From: Luteolibacter sp. Y139
GTDB lineage: Bacteria; Verrucomicrobiota; Verrucomicrobiia; Verrucomicrobiales; Akkermansiaceae
Direction of reading: 5' to 3'
Assembly: GCF_038066715.1 (NCBI RefSeq)
Contig: NZ_JBBUKT010000016.1
Location: 1-64,000 of the forward strand
DNA: 64,000 nt
How positions within the stretch are numbered: the first letter of the stretch is position 1; the number at the start of each line of letters is the position of its first letter. The notes below the pieces were generated by a model. That model was not told the DNA's origin. It was given only the letters and a program-made list of their open reading frames with translations, and did no database searches. Positions 34,730 through 43,103 of this stretch are shown here, piece by piece. The position numbers were made by a program, and so were the translations under genes.

Positions 34730-35290
34730 ATGAAAAAACTCATCGTCGCGCTCATTGCGCTATCCTCCATCCCCGCCATCGCCGACCAGGCGGCGGAGAT
34801 GTATCAAGCCGGCGTCGCCGCGGTCAAAGATGGCGACATCGTCGCCGCCGAAACCGCTTTCCGCGGAGCCCTGAAGCTGCGGCCGACCTATGCCGACGCC
34901 CGCTATCAACTCACCGAGCTCAAGAACAACCGCGACATGATCGTGGCCCGGGGACGGGCGAAGGAGCTATCGAAGTACACCCTCGCCGAGGTGAACTTCG
35001 ACAAGGCAGAGCTATCCGAAGCACTGGCCGCACTGGCGATCATGGTCGAGGAGAAGTCCGAGAAGAAGTTCTCGCCGAACTTCGTCGTTCAGGATCCTAG
35101 CAAGAAGCTCGGCTCCACGATCGTGACGGTTCAAGTGAAAGGGGTGCCCGCCAGCGGCATCCTGGACATGCTCGTTTCCCAGGCTGGCGCGAAGGTGAAG
35201 TATGAAGAGCACGCCATCATCGTGAAGCCGGCCAGTGAAGGCGCGCCTGCTCCGGCGGCTGCTCCCGCCAAACCGGCTGACAAGGAATAG
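34730..35290 (+). CDS. Exported TPR plus secretin-N/STN-like protein
   Basis: 186 residues. Signal peptide about 1-18 (ending PAIA). One TPR-like helical pair (about 20-66, MYQAGVAAVKDGDIVAAETAFRGALKLRPTYADARY). A domain with SEALAALAIMVEEKSEKKFS follows, then STIVTVQVKGVPASGILDMLVSQAGAKVKYEEHAIIV, which has the short-strand, helix, strand pattern of secretin/TonB N-terminal (STN) domains. The Pro/Ala/Lys tail is disordered. Such proteins often sit near type II secretion or TonB genes, none of which is here. Divergent from ribD. Confidence 0.72.
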   Translation: MKKLIVALIALSSIPAIADQAAEMYQAGVAAVKDGDIVAAETAFRGALKLRPTYADARYQLTELKNNRDMIVARGRAKELSKYTLAEVNFDKAELSEALAALAIMVEEKSEKKFSPNFVVQDPSKKLGSTIVTVQVKGVPASGILDMLVSQAGAKVKYEEHAIIVKPASEGAPAPAAAPAKPADKE

Positions 35291-35317
35291 CCGCGGTTTC
35301 TTCTCATTGCATTGCTC

Positions 35318-35995
35318 ATGATGGAAAGTCCGCCCACGCTCCACCGCGTGGGCGGACTTGTCGTGATCACCGGCGGCGAAGGCGGATTGGGCCGGGCGCT
35401 CTCCGCCGCCTTTGAAAAGGCTGGCCACACGGTGCTCGCTCCCGGCCGCCGCGAGCTCGATGTGACCGATCCGGGAGCCGTTCGCGATTTCTTCCGCCGT
35501 CACGAGCCCGAGCTTCTGGTCTGCAATGCCGGCATCACCCGCGATGCTCCCCTCGCCCGCCTGGATGAGGAGGCATGGGATCAGGTCATCGACGTCAATC
35601 TCCGTGGCGCCGCCCGTTGCGCCGCGGCCGCCTCCCGCCCGATGCTGCGCGCACGGCGGGGCCACATCGTCTTCATCTCCAGCTTCTCCGCCCTCCATCC
35701 GCCGGCAGGGCAAGCGGCCTACGCCGCCGCGAAAGCCGGGCTCATCGGCCTCGGGAAAAGCCTCGCCCGCGAACTCGGACCTGCCGGGATCCGGGTGAAT
35801 GGCATCCTTCCCGGCTTCCTCGATACCCCCATGACCGCGGGACTTTCCGGGGAGCGCCGCGAGCAGATCCGGCGCGACCATGTGCTCGGCCGGTCTAACA
35901 CGCCGGAGGCCGTCGCCTCATTCCTGGTCCACCTTCACGATCACCTTCCCCACACCTCCGGCCAGGTTTTCCAGCTCGACAGCCGGATTGGCTGA
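35318..35995 (+). CDS. Short-chain dehydrogenase/reductase
   Basis: 225 residues. NAD(P) motif TGGEGGLG (about 17-24), NAGI (VCNAGITRDA), catalytic Ser in SSFSAL, and YxxxK in AAYAAAKAGL, so a complete classical SDR. It resembles FabG-like 3-oxoacyl reductases, and is shorter (225 vs about 245) because the N-terminal alpha-beta-alpha is compact. The loop after LGRS N is intact. ATG 35318 or 35321; TTG at 35312. Orphan relative to fatty-acid genes; substrate unknown. 27 bases after the TPR/STN gene. Confidence 0.85.
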   Translation: MMESPPTLHRVGGLVVITGGEGGLGRALSAAFEKAGHTVLAPGRRELDVTDPGAVRDFFRRHEPELLVCNAGITRDAPLARLDEEAWDQVIDVNLRGAARCAAAASRPMLRARRGHIVFISSFSALHPPAGQAAYAAAKAGLIGLGKSLARELGPAGIRVNGILPGFLDTPMTAGLSGERREQIRRDHVLGRSNTPEAVASFLVHLHDHLPHTSGQVFQLDSRIG

Positions 35996-36041
35996 AAATG
36001 TCGCATTGACCGATCCCCCCGGACCTCTAAGTTACGCGCCC

Positions 36042-36338
36042 ATGAAAACCCGTCTCGCCGCCGCCGCCGCCATCGCGTTCCTCGCGTCGTGTGGCCAGAA
36101 CGCTTATAACAGCGCGAATGCAACCGCCGGCCGCACGCTCACGACGGCGAACCGCACCTACGGCGAGATCCGGCCCACCGCCGGCCGCACCTACGAGGCA
36201 GTGAATCGCTCCGGAGCGACCGTGAACCGCACCGTCGGCACCGCCCAGCGCACGTATTACAATGCGCCGGCCACCGTCCAGCGCACGAATGGCACCGTCG
36301 GTCGCGCGCTGAATGCCGTGAACCGCTCCCTGCAGTGA
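36042..36338 (+). CDS. Repeat-rich small lipoprotein
   Basis: 98 residues. Signal with lipobox FLASC (Cys at about 17). The mature part is built of degenerate 7-9-residue repeats centred on (A/V)(N/G/Q)RT(Y/L/V/N)G: TAGRTLTTANRTYG, TAGRTYEAVNRSG, TVNRTVGTAQRTYY, TVQRTNGTVGRAL, AVNRS. No Lys or Pro-rich blocks. Low-complexity repeats of this kind may form an extended or fibrous coat, but no family is recognised. Convergent with tsaE, whose stop codon abuts it. Confidence 0.7.
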   Translation: MKTRLAAAAAIAFLASCGQNAYNSANATAGRTLTTANRTYGEIRPTAGRTYEAVNRSGATVNRTVGTAQRTYYNAPATVQRTNGTVGRALNAVNRSLQ

Positions 36339-36746
36339 TCAGCCGCTGACGCGGCGTCCACCCTCGGGGATCACCTCGAAGCGCAGCCAGCGCGTTCCCG
36401 GTGGCAGTAGCTGCGGGAACAAGTCCGCCCACTCGGCGATCACGATTCCCGGTTCGTCGAAAAATTCGTCCCAGCCGATGCCGAGCAGCTCGGCGTCATC
36501 CTTCAGCCGGTAGAGGTCGAAGTGGAAAAGCGGCAGCCGCCCGCCCCGGTATTCATGCACCAGCGCAAAGGTCGGGCTGGTCACCTCGCCCGCGTAGCCC
36601 GCGCCTTTCGCCAAGCCTTTGACGAAACGCGTCTTCCCCGCCCCCAGCCCGCCGACCAGCGCGAGCACGCTGCCGGGCTGCATCTCCGCCGCGATTTCCG
36701 CGCCTAGCGCTTCCATTTCCGTCTCATCGCGCACCAGCCGCTCCAT
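36339..36746 (-). CDS. tsaE: tRNA threonylcarbamoyladenosine biosynthesis ATPase TsaE
   Basis: 135 residues; P-loop ATPase acting with TsaB and TsaD to make t6A37 in tRNAs. Walker A GGLGAGKTRF (about 32-41), SPTFALVHEY (about 57-66), Walker-B-like FHFDLYRL, and late PGIVIAEWAD. ATG 36746 gives MERLVRDETEME; the longer frame to 36857 overlaps the rplU leader and has no family match. tsaB and tsaD are not adjacent. Confidence 0.93.
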   Translation of the reverse strand: MERLVRDETEMEALGAEIAAEMQPGSVLALVGGLGAGKTRFVKGLAKGAGYAGEVTSPTFALVHEYRGGRLPLFHFDLYRLKDDAELLGIGWDEFFDEPGIVIAEWADLFPQLLPPGTRWLRFEVIPEGGRRVSG

Positions 36747-36869
36747 GGCCCGCAGAATCCCGATCAGATTCCTCGCGTCGATTTCAAAAAATTCCCTTGC
36801 CCGATTCGCGGACCCGTGGTGATCTCCCCGCCCGCCCGGCTCCCGGGTGGCCACCATCCCTTTTCAGCC

Positions 36870-37181
36870 ATGGCGTACGCAGTCATCAAAACCGGCGGTA
36901 AACAATACCGCGTCCAACAGGGCGACAAGATCGACGTCGAGAAGCTCGATGTCGAAGTCGATGCGACCCTCACTTTCGACGTCCTCATGGTCGGTGAAGG
37001 CGGCAGCATCAAGCTCGGTGCCCCGCTTGTCGATGGCGCCAGCGTCACTGCCAAGGTCGTCCAGCAGCATCGCGGACCCAAGGGCGTTGCCTTCAAGTTC
37101 AAGCGCCGCAAGGGTTTCCACAAGACCAAGGGCTTCCGCCGCCATCTTACCCAGCTGGAGATCGTCTCCATCGCGGGCTAA
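36870..37181 (+). CDS. rplU: 50S ribosomal protein L21
   Basis: 103 residues. [26 protein letters not shown] is the standard start. The end [27 protein letters not shown] carries the conserved Y/F-KRRK...GHRQ..T-like block. Precedes rpmA by 26 bases, the universal L21-L27 pair. The leader CATCCCTTTTCAGCC has no Shine-Dalgarno although this is a highly expressed gene. Confidence 0.97.
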   Translation: MAYAVIKTGGKQYRVQQGDKIDVEKLDVEVDATLTFDVLMVGEGGSIKLGAPLVDGASVTAKVVQQHRGPKGVAFKFKRRKGFHKTKGFRRHLTQLEIVSIAG

Positions 37182-37207
37182 TCCAGTTCTCCAACCACTC
37201 TCTCGTC

Positions 37208-37465
37208 ATGGCTCACAAGAAAGGTCAAGGCTCCGTCAAGAACGGTCGCGACTCGCGCTCCAAGCGTCTCGGCGTCAAGAAGTTCGGCGGCCAAGCCGTT
37301 ATCCCGGGCAACATCATCATCCGCCAGCGCGGCACCAAGTGGCACCCCGGTGCCGGTGTCCAGATCGGCCGTGATCACACCATCTTCGCCGTCATTGAAG
37401 GCCGCGTGTTCTTCGACAAGGAAGGCCGCCGCGTGAATGTCGGTGCCAACGCTTCCGCGAACTAA
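37208..37465 (+). CDS. rpmA: 50S ribosomal protein L27
   Basis: 85 residues starting [16 protein letters not shown], the mature-type N-terminus that reaches the peptidyl-transferase centre. [12 protein letters not shown], then [18 protein letters not shown] and GRDHTIFA, is diagnostic. There is no N-terminal cleavage extension of the Firmicute type. obgE, often next, is absent; a terminator follows 21 bases downstream. Confidence 0.97.
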   Translation: MAHKKGQGSVKNGRDSRSKRLGVKKFGGQAVIPGNIIIRQRGTKWHPGAGVQIGRDHTIFAVIEGRVFFDKEGRRVNVGANASAN

Positions 37466-37486
37466 GCGAAGCGAACGAAGTTTTCC

Positions 37487-37522
37487 AAAAGCCGCCTTCC
37501 CGCAAGGGTCGGCGGCTTTTCC
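37487..37522 (+). terminator. Bidirectional terminator after rplU-rpmA
   Basis: AAAAGCCGCC (37487-37496) pairs with GGCGGCTTTT (37511-37520) around a 14-base loop. Between rpmA and the convergent membrane gene ending at 37594. Confidence 0.88.
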
Positions 37523-37593
37523 GTGCCAATTTCAGCCCCGCTGAAGCTACTCCACTACTCCGGTCGCCAAGGCTAACGGATTAATTGGTACCT

Positions 37594-37941
37594 TCAGTGC
37601 ATCCCAAAGGCCTCAGCCGCGCGCCGACGCCGGATCGCTAAAAGCCAACGAACGAAGCAGAACAGAAAACCTGCGCCGAATGCCAGAAGCAGTCCGCTGG
37701 TGGTCATAGCGAGAATTTTAATCGGGGCAGCTTTCCGCTGTATGAAATCAGGGTCCGGAAGATCTGAACTCGCGCCCAAGACCGCGCTGATTTCGTTCAT
37801 TGCCTCGTTGGTCAAATAGGCGGTGATGCCCCAAGTTACCACTCCTAGACAAAGGCTTACCGCGCAGACGATGGCCCATCGGAACCAAAGCTTTTCGCTA
37901 TTGCGGAAAGCGGCAGGATTCGCAGGGGATACGACACTCAC
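37594..37941 (-). CDS. Small membrane protein, RWLLAIRRRR family, copy 1
   Basis: 115 residues with two helices (about 20-41 and 75-98). The second ends FLFCFVRWLLAIRRRRAAE. The same end (helix, F/C, RW(L/V)(I/L/G)A(I/M), then four basic residues) occurs in the genes at 38023 and 38319, so three paralogs lie together. Between the helices is a short acidic loop with DLPDPDF. Function unknown. 81 bases separate it from the next copy. Confidence 0.68.
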   Translation of the reverse strand: MSVVSPANPAAFRNSEKLWFRWAIVCAVSLCLGVVTWGITAYLTNEAMNEISAVLGASSDLPDPDFIQRKAAPIKILAMTTSGLLLAFGAGFLFCFVRWLLAIRRRRAAEAFGMH

Positions 37942-38022
37942 GGACTCGGATGTTGGCTGTTTTGATCAACTGCGGACATCACGTCGAATCGGCTTCGCTC
38001 ACCGTCGTTCGCGGGGTGCCAC

Positions 38023-38322
38023 TTATCCCAAGCCCCCCGCCCTCCGCTTCTTCATTGCGATCAGCCACCTCGCTCCGCAGATGAAGAAGCCGATGCAGGC
38101 AATCATCAGGATCCCCTGACCGATCAGCGTGGCGAGCCCCACGTTTTGAAGGAGCGAATAGGCTGCATCCACTTGGCCGGCCGCCTTGCGCTCACCGATC
38201 TCGCCCTTGGCCCAGTAGTGCATCCCGGTCATCCCGAGGAAGTCCAGGGCCGCCACGGCGGAGAAGCCGAGCATGATACTGAACCAGCGCTTTTCCTGGG
38301 GACTGCGTGCGTCGGGCGTCAT
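38023..38322 (-). CDS. Small membrane protein, RWLLAIRRRR family, copy 2
   Basis: 99 residues. Starts MTPDARSPQEKRWFSIMLGF, with two helices (about 13-32 and 66-88). The second ends FFICGARWLIAMKKRRAGG, like copies 1 and 3. ATG 38322 overlaps the stop of copy 3 (ATGA, 38319-38322), so it is translationally coupled. The long in-frame extension upstream to 38655 is antisense-type shadow. Function unknown. Confidence 0.7.
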   Translation of the reverse strand: MTPDARSPQEKRWFSIMLGFSAVAALDFLGMTGMHYWAKGEIGERKAAGQVDAAYSLLQNVGLATLIGQGILMIACIGFFICGARWLIAMKKRRAGGLG

Positions 38323-38750
38323 CTCCGGGAAAGCTGACCGGGATCCGCTCCCGGCGTCGAACTGAATCTCCGCCTCCGCCACATCGCCCCGACCCAGCGG
38401 ACGAAGCGAAGCAACAGCGGAATGGCGAACAGCCAAAAGCAAAGGCTTCCAATACCCTGTATGATCATCCCGGCTAACCAGACAAGGCCCGGGTTGGCAG
38501 GGACCTTGTGATCGATGATGGAACTGCCAGCGAGCAGCATCCCGAGCGGCATGAGCAGAAGCAGGCCGAAATAGATTCCCATGCCCCATGCGAATCGCTT
38601 CCACGCCTTCGTTTCCGCGACGGCCAGTTGCCTGAGGCGGGTTTGCCACATCCATCGCTCATGCTCTTCAGCCGTCATCCCGGCCGGGAGCTTCCCGCCG
38701 TCCCGGAATGGCGGGAGGCTGGTCTCCAAACGAGCGGCTCGGTCATCCAC
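38319..38750 (-). CDS. Small membrane protein, RWLLAIRRRR family, copy 3
   Basis: 143 residues: a soluble start (about 1-50, with GMTAEEHERWMWQTRLRQLA), helix 1 (about 56-75), helix 2 (about 90-118), and the family end LLRFVRWVGAMWRRRRFSS. First gene of a coupled pair with copy 2. The leader shows no Shine-Dalgarno. Function unknown; divergent from pyrE by 75 bases. Confidence 0.7.
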   Translation of the reverse strand: MDDRAARLETSLPPFRDGGKLPAGMTAEEHERWMWQTRLRQLAVAETKAWKRFAWGMGIYFGLLLLMPLGMLLAGSSIIDHKVPANPGLVWLAGMIIQGIGSLCFWLFAIPLLLRFVRWVGAMWRRRRFSSTPGADPGQLSRR

Positions 38751-38825
38751 GGTCGAGACGTTGATTCCACCTTCCCTCCCCTTTCAAGTCTTGCCTCTTC
38801 CAGTCTTCTGTCTCTGCCTTCCCCC

Positions 38826-39392
38826 ATGTCCGACCTCGCCGCCGACCTCAAAGCCCTGCTCCTGAAAAAGTCCGTCCGCACCGGCACCTTCACCCTCGCC
38901 TCCGGCAAGCAGAGCGACCTCTACATCGATTGCCGCGTCACCGCGCTCGATCCCTTCGGCGCGAACATGATCGGCAAGCTCGGCTGGGCGGCCGTTCGCA
39001 AAAAGATTACTGAAGAAAACCTGAATATCGACTCCATCGGGGGCATGACCCTCGGTGCCGACCCGATTTCCCTGTCCGTCGGCATGGCCAGCGCCATCGA
39101 AAACCCGGACGAGGCGCTGCAGGTCTTCACCGTCCGCAAGGAGCCGAAGGGCCACGGCCGCGGCAAGCAGATCGAGGGCAACTTCGCCGAAGGCCAGACC
39201 GTGATCGTGGTCGACGACGTCATCACCACCGGCGGCTCCACCATCAAGGCGATCGACGTGATCGAACGAGAAGGCGGAAAGGTCGCCTTTGCCCTGGTGC
39301 TGGTGGACCGCGAGGAAGGTGGCCGCCAGGCGATCGAGGAGCGCGGCGTGCCGGTCATCGCGCTCTACTCGCGCAGCACGCTGCTCGAGTAA
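38826..39392 (+). CDS. pyrE: Orotate phosphoribosyltransferase
   Basis: 188 residues; orotate plus PRPP to OMP in pyrimidine synthesis. The PRPP motif VIVVDDVITTGGST is at about 125-138. FTLASGKQSDLYIDCR near residue 20 is the orotate-side block. RKEPKGHGRGKQIEG is the catalytic flexible loop with Lys/His. ATG 38826 lies after a pyrimidine tract (CTGTCTCTGCCTTCCCCC); the frame to 38508 is a shadow of the membrane gene. A palindromic repeat follows at once. Confidence 0.95.
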   Translation: MSDLAADLKALLLKKSVRTGTFTLASGKQSDLYIDCRVTALDPFGANMIGKLGWAAVRKKITEENLNIDSIGGMTLGADPISLSVGMASAIENPDEALQVFTVRKEPKGHGRGKQIEGNFAEGQTVIVVDDVITTGGSTIKAIDVIEREGGKVAFALVLVDREEGGRQAIEERGVPVIALYSRSTLLE

Positions 39393-39421
39393 GATAAGGG
39401 GTGTCGACGTTCCGTCGACGC
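39392..39421. repeat. Dispersed GTCGAC palindrome, copy 3, at the pyrE 3' end
   Basis: Contains GTCGACGTTCCGTCGAC (39403-39419; 7-bp arms GTCGACG/CGTCGAC around TTC). A 30-base block is identical to 40122-40151. It begins at the last base of the pyrE stop codon. Confidence 0.85.
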
Positions 39422-39449
39422 GTCCAATGTGAACGTGGCAAGTTAAGGA

Positions 39450-39504
39450 GGGCGGACACTTCTGTCCGCCCGTGCCCGTGGTTTTGGTGGACAAGAGTGT
39501 CCAC
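39450..39504. repeat. GGACA/TGTCC hairpin pair between pyrE and the lipoprotein gene
   Basis: Two similar hairpins: GGGCGGACA (39450-39458) with TGTCCGCCC (39463-39471), 4-base loop; and GTGGACA (39487-39493) with TGTCCAC (39498-39504), 4-base loop. Both share GGACA....TGTCC. Could be REP-like units or terminators for the convergent genes; there is no strong T-run. Confidence 0.7.
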
Positions 39505-39544
39505 GCTTCTCAGTCGGCCAAGCGATCTCAATTGCGCGGCTCGA

Positions 39545-40081
39545 TCAATCGTGATCCATGAAGCGCGAGATGCCGTCGCCGCCGATTTCGGCGGACTGAT
39601 GAACTTTGGTAGGTGCCGACGGCAGGGCCACGATCACCGGGATGTCTTTGACATCCCAGCGCATGCCCGGGATCAGCATCTCTCCATTGTAGGCTGCCAG
39701 GAAGACGGACAGCTCGCGGGTTTTTGGCTGAAAGCGGATCTTCCCACCTGCTGCTCCGTAGCCTCTACCTTTCACAAGATAGAGCTGCTGCGAAACCAAC
39801 AGGTCGATCTTGAGAGAAGTGGGTTGGGGCCCCGTCGTGAGATCGTAGTATTGGTTGGCGTTGATCCGCCGCCAGTCCTTGCCCTGAAGCATTTGGAGCG
39901 CTTTCTCCCGCTTCTCATACACCGGGACTTGCCAAGACTTGGTCGAGATCTTCTGCCACGTATCGACGTCCGCTGGCACCGGCTTGGATGCTTGCGGCGG
40001 CGGGTCGTGGGTGACGCAACCGGTCAGTAGGGCGCTGACAGCGATAGCCAAGGCAACGACGGCACGAGGATAGTTCGGCAT
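39545..40081 (-). CDS. Lipoprotein of unknown function
   Basis: 178 residues. Signal peptide with lipobox LLTGC (Cys at about 22). The mature part is a mixed alpha/beta domain with KDWRRINANQYYDLTTGPQP near the middle and GKIRFQPKTRELSVFLAAYN. The late WDVKDIPVIVALPSAPTKVH gives a repeated hydrophobic-strand pattern. No family recognised. ATG 40081 (the in-frame upstream ATG at 40099 is less likely). Flanked on both sides by palindromic repeats and followed on the reverse strand by the GGACA hairpins. Confidence 0.72.
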   Translation of the reverse strand: MPNYPRAVVALAIAVSALLTGCVTHDPPPQASKPVPADVDTWQKISTKSWQVPVYEKREKALQMLQGKDWRRINANQYYDLTTGPQPTSLKIDLLVSQQLYLVKGRGYGAAGGKIRFQPKTRELSVFLAAYNGEMLIPGMRWDVKDIPVIVALPSAPTKVHQSAEIGGDGISRFMDHD

Positions 40082-40121
40082 GCTCGTTAGATGCCGCATC
40101 CTCCCATGCGCTCAAGACCGG

Positions 40122-40151
40122 AGATAAGGGGTGTCGACGTTCCGTCGACGC
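40122..40151. repeat. Dispersed GTCGAC palindrome, copy 4, at the alaS 3' end
   Basis: Identical over 30 bases to 39392-39421, containing GTCGACGTTCCGTCGAC at 40133-40149. It lies 7 bases past the alaS stop codon on the reverse strand, between alaS and the lipoprotein start. Confidence 0.85.
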
Positions 40152-40158
40152 CACAGGA

Positions 40159-42981
40159 TCAGGACAGCTTCGCCTTCGCTGCGGCTTCCAGCTCCGCAAG
40201 CTTTTCACGCTCTGGAGCCGCACCGCGCGCCTGGTCCGGCTTGCCGCCGCCCTTGCCACCAGCGATGGCAGCGAGGTCGCGAAGCAAGTCACCGGCCTTC
40301 AGCCCGCTCGCTTGTGCCGCATCGCCGCAATACGCGCCGAGATGCAGCTTCTCGCCGTCATCCACGATCACGAAGCCCGCGCCGGTGAAGCCTTGCTTCT
40401 TCATGCCATTGAGCAGCTCCTGGAGCAGCGAGGCATCGGCCTCGAAGGTTGCGACAATCGGCCCACCGGCAGCGATGAGTTCCGCCAGCGCGGCATCGGC
40501 CTGCTTGGCGGCAGCACCAGCCTGCAGCTTCTTGAAGCGCTTCTCGGCCTCGATTGCGGCTTCCTTGGTTTCTTCCAAGGTGCGCGCACCGTGCGCGAAG
40601 GTTGCATTGAGCTGCGAAATGTCGGCACGCTCCACGAGCATCGCGCCCATGATGTGCGGAAAATCATTCACGGTCACCGGTGCTTCACCGAGCGAGGCGA
40701 GCTTGTCATTCGCGGCCTTGAGCTTCTCGCGAGCAGCCTTGAGGTCGGCATCCCACTTCTCCACGGCTTCATTCAGGTAAGCCCAGGCGGCTTCACCGCA
40801 AACAGCCTCGATGCGGCGCACGCCGGAAGCGATCGCGCCCTCGCTCTTGATCTTGAATAGACCGATCTCGCCGGTATTGCGGACGTGCGTGCCGCCGCAG
40901 AGTTCCATCGAGTAGCCCGTGAGGTCACCGCGGCCACCACCGATCTGCACCACGCGGACGAGGTCGCCGTACTTGTCGCCGAAGAACTGCATGATGTCCG
41001 GCCGGCCCTTGATCGAGGCGTGCGGGACTTCCTTCCATGATACGGCATCGTTGGCTTGGATGGAGGCATTCACCTTCTCCTCCATCTCGGCGATCTGTTC
41101 GGGCGTGACGGCACCGCTGTTGAAGTCGAAACGCAGGCGGTTCTCATCGACCGATGAACCCTGCTGCGCGGCGTCCTTTGAGACGACCTCGTGGAGGGCC
41201 CAGTGGAGCAAGTGCGTCGCGGTGTGATGCGCTTCGATCGGACGACGGCGCACGGTGTCGAGCTTCAGCGTCACCTTGTCACCGGGCTTCACCGCGACCG
41301 AACCGTCGACGACATGCGCGCGGGCCTTGCCGACCTGCTGCACACCCGTGATCGGGATCTCATTGCCGGAAAGTACGAGAGTTCCCGTATCTCCACTTTG
41401 ACCACCCATCTCAGCGTAGAAGACGGTCTTGTCCGTGATGACGAAGAGCGCGTCGTCCTGGGGATGGACTTCCAGCACGGTAGCTTCGACCGAATCATCT
41501 TCGAAGCCGGAGAAGCCGGTGGCGGCCTCCGTGGAAATGTCGAGTGCGCGGACGACGGTGCTCTTCTGTGCGGCACGTGCGCGTTCACGCTGCTGCTCCA
41601 TCAGTTCCTCGAAGCGTGGCATGTCCACCTTCAGCCCGCGTTCGGCGCAGAGCAGTTCGGTGAGGTCCACCGGGAAGCCATAGGTGTCGTAGAGCTCGAA
41701 TGAGACGTCGCCGGAGAGCGTGTTCTCCTTCACGTCGGGCATCGCATCCTCGAAGCGCTTGAGGCCCCGATCCAGCGTCTGGTTGAAGCTGCTCTCTTCC
41801 TGCTCCAGCGTCGCGCGGACGGTGTCCTGGCGATTCTTCAGTTCCGGGAAGACGCCGCCCATTTCGCTAACGAGGGTTTCAACGAGCGCGCCGAAGAACG
41901 GCTTCTCACCCGAGAATCCAAGCTGACGTCCATAGCGAACCGCGCGGCGCAAGATCCGGCGCAGCACGTAGTTCCGGCCGTTGTTGCCGGGCATGATACC
42001 GTCGGCGATCGAGAAGCTCAGCGTGCGCAGGTGATCCGCGATCACGCGGAAGGCGATCGCATCCTTCATCTCTTCCGTGAAGGCAGAGCGGTCGGCACCG
42101 AGTGTCGGGTAGATGTTCGAATACGTCTTGCCGCTCAGCTCCTCAAGCTTGCGGAAGATCGGCATGAAGACGTCGGTCGCATAGTTCGACGGCTTGTTAG
42201 AGAAATCGGTGAAGCCCTTCGTTCCCTGGATGATCGAGCAGGCGCGCTCAAAGCCCATGCCGGTATCGATGTGCTTGGCGGGCAGCTCACGGAAGCTGCC
42301 ATCGGCTTCGGCGTTGTACTGGATGAAGACGAGGTTCCAGATCTCGATGCAGAGGTCGGAGTCGTTGTTCACCAGCAGGCGGCCGGTGGCTGGATCGCCT
42401 TCAGGGGTGAGGTTCACATGGAGTTCCGAGCAGGGGCCGCAGGGACCGGTTTCGCCCATCATCCAGAAGTTGTCCTTCACGTTGCCGTTCACGATCTGGA
42501 CGGCGGGATCGCAGCCCTTCGAGCGATACAGCTCGGCCCAGATGTCGTAGGCTTCCTGGTCGAACTCACCCGGATCACCCGGCTTCGGCGCATAGACGGA
42601 CGCGTGCAGGCGATGCGCCGGCAGGCCCCAGCGCTCGACCACGAGCTCCCATGCCCACTGGATGGCCTCCTTCTTGAAGTAGTTGCCGAAGGACCAGTTC
42701 CCCAGCATCTCGAAGAAGGTGTGGTGGTACGTGTCGTAGCCGACATCCTCGAGGTCGTTGTGCTTGCCGCCGGCGCGGATGCACTTCTGCGTGTCGGCCG
42801 CGCGTGGCGGGTCATATGGAGCCTTCTCGACGCCGAGGAAATATGGGACGAAGGGATTCATCCCCGCATTCGTGAACAGCAGGCCGGGCGACTGCGGCAG
42901 CAGCGAGGCGGAGGGCACGATGGTGTGCTGCTTCTCCTTGAAGAAATCGAGGAAGCTCTGGCGAATCTCGGCTGCGGTCAT
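40159..42981 (-). CDS. alaS: Alanyl-tRNA synthetase
   Basis: 940 residues; charges tRNA-Ala. Start MTAAEIRQSFLDFF, catalytic class II motifs in GLLFTNAGMNPFVPYFLG and NPFVPY. The editing domain has HTATHLLHW (HxxxH) and ELCGGTHV (CxxxH zinc/editing motif). The oligomerisation coiled coil and the C-Ala Gly-rich tail GGKGGGKPDQARGAAPE are complete. Length is a little above E. coli (876). ATG 42981; the in-frame extension to 43080 is upstream leader. One antisense TGTTAGA word at 42195. Confidence 0.97.
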   Translation of the reverse strand: MTAAEIRQSFLDFFKEKQHTIVPSASLLPQSPGLLFTNAGMNPFVPYFLGVEKAPYDPPRAADTQKCIRAGGKHNDLEDVGYDTYHHTFFEMLGNWSFGNYFKKEAIQWAWELVVERWGLPAHRLHASVYAPKPGDPGEFDQEAYDIWAELYRSKGCDPAVQIVNGNVKDNFWMMGETGPCGPCSELHVNLTPEGDPATGRLLVNNDSDLCIEIWNLVFIQYNAEADGSFRELPAKHIDTGMGFERACSIIQGTKGFTDFSNKPSNYATDVFMPIFRKLEELSGKTYSNIYPTLGADRSAFTEEMKDAIAFRVIADHLRTLSFSIADGIMPGNNGRNYVLRRILRRAVRYGRQLGFSGEKPFFGALVETLVSEMGGVFPELKNRQDTVRATLEQEESSFNQTLDRGLKRFEDAMPDVKENTLSGDVSFELYDTYGFPVDLTELLCAERGLKVDMPRFEELMEQQRERARAAQKSTVVRALDISTEAATGFSGFEDDSVEATVLEVHPQDDALFVITDKTVFYAEMGGQSGDTGTLVLSGNEIPITGVQQVGKARAHVVDGSVAVKPGDKVTLKLDTVRRRPIEAHHTATHLLHWALHEVVSKDAAQQGSSVDENRLRFDFNSGAVTPEQIAEMEEKVNASIQANDAVSWKEVPHASIKGRPDIMQFFGDKYGDLVRVVQIGGGRGDLTGYSMELCGGTHVRNTGEIGLFKIKSEGAIASGVRRIEAVCGEAAWAYLNEAVEKWDADLKAAREKLKAANDKLASLGEAPVTVNDFPHIMGAMLVERADISQLNATFAHGARTLEETKEAAIEAEKRFKKLQAGAAAKQADAALAELIAAGGPIVATFEADASLLQELLNGMKKQGFTGAGFVIVDDGEKLHLGAYCGDAAQASGLKAGDLLRDLAAIAGGKGGGKPDQARGAAPEREKLAELEAAAKAKLS

Positions 42982-43103
42982 GGGTCGGAATCGGAAAGTC
43001 GTTGACGCGGAAAGGGCCGGGAACGTGCGCGAAAGCCCGCGACGAGTAAAGCCCGGGAAAGGGGCGAGAAAGCTCACCAACCGTCTGCTCCATTGGGGTT
43101 CTC

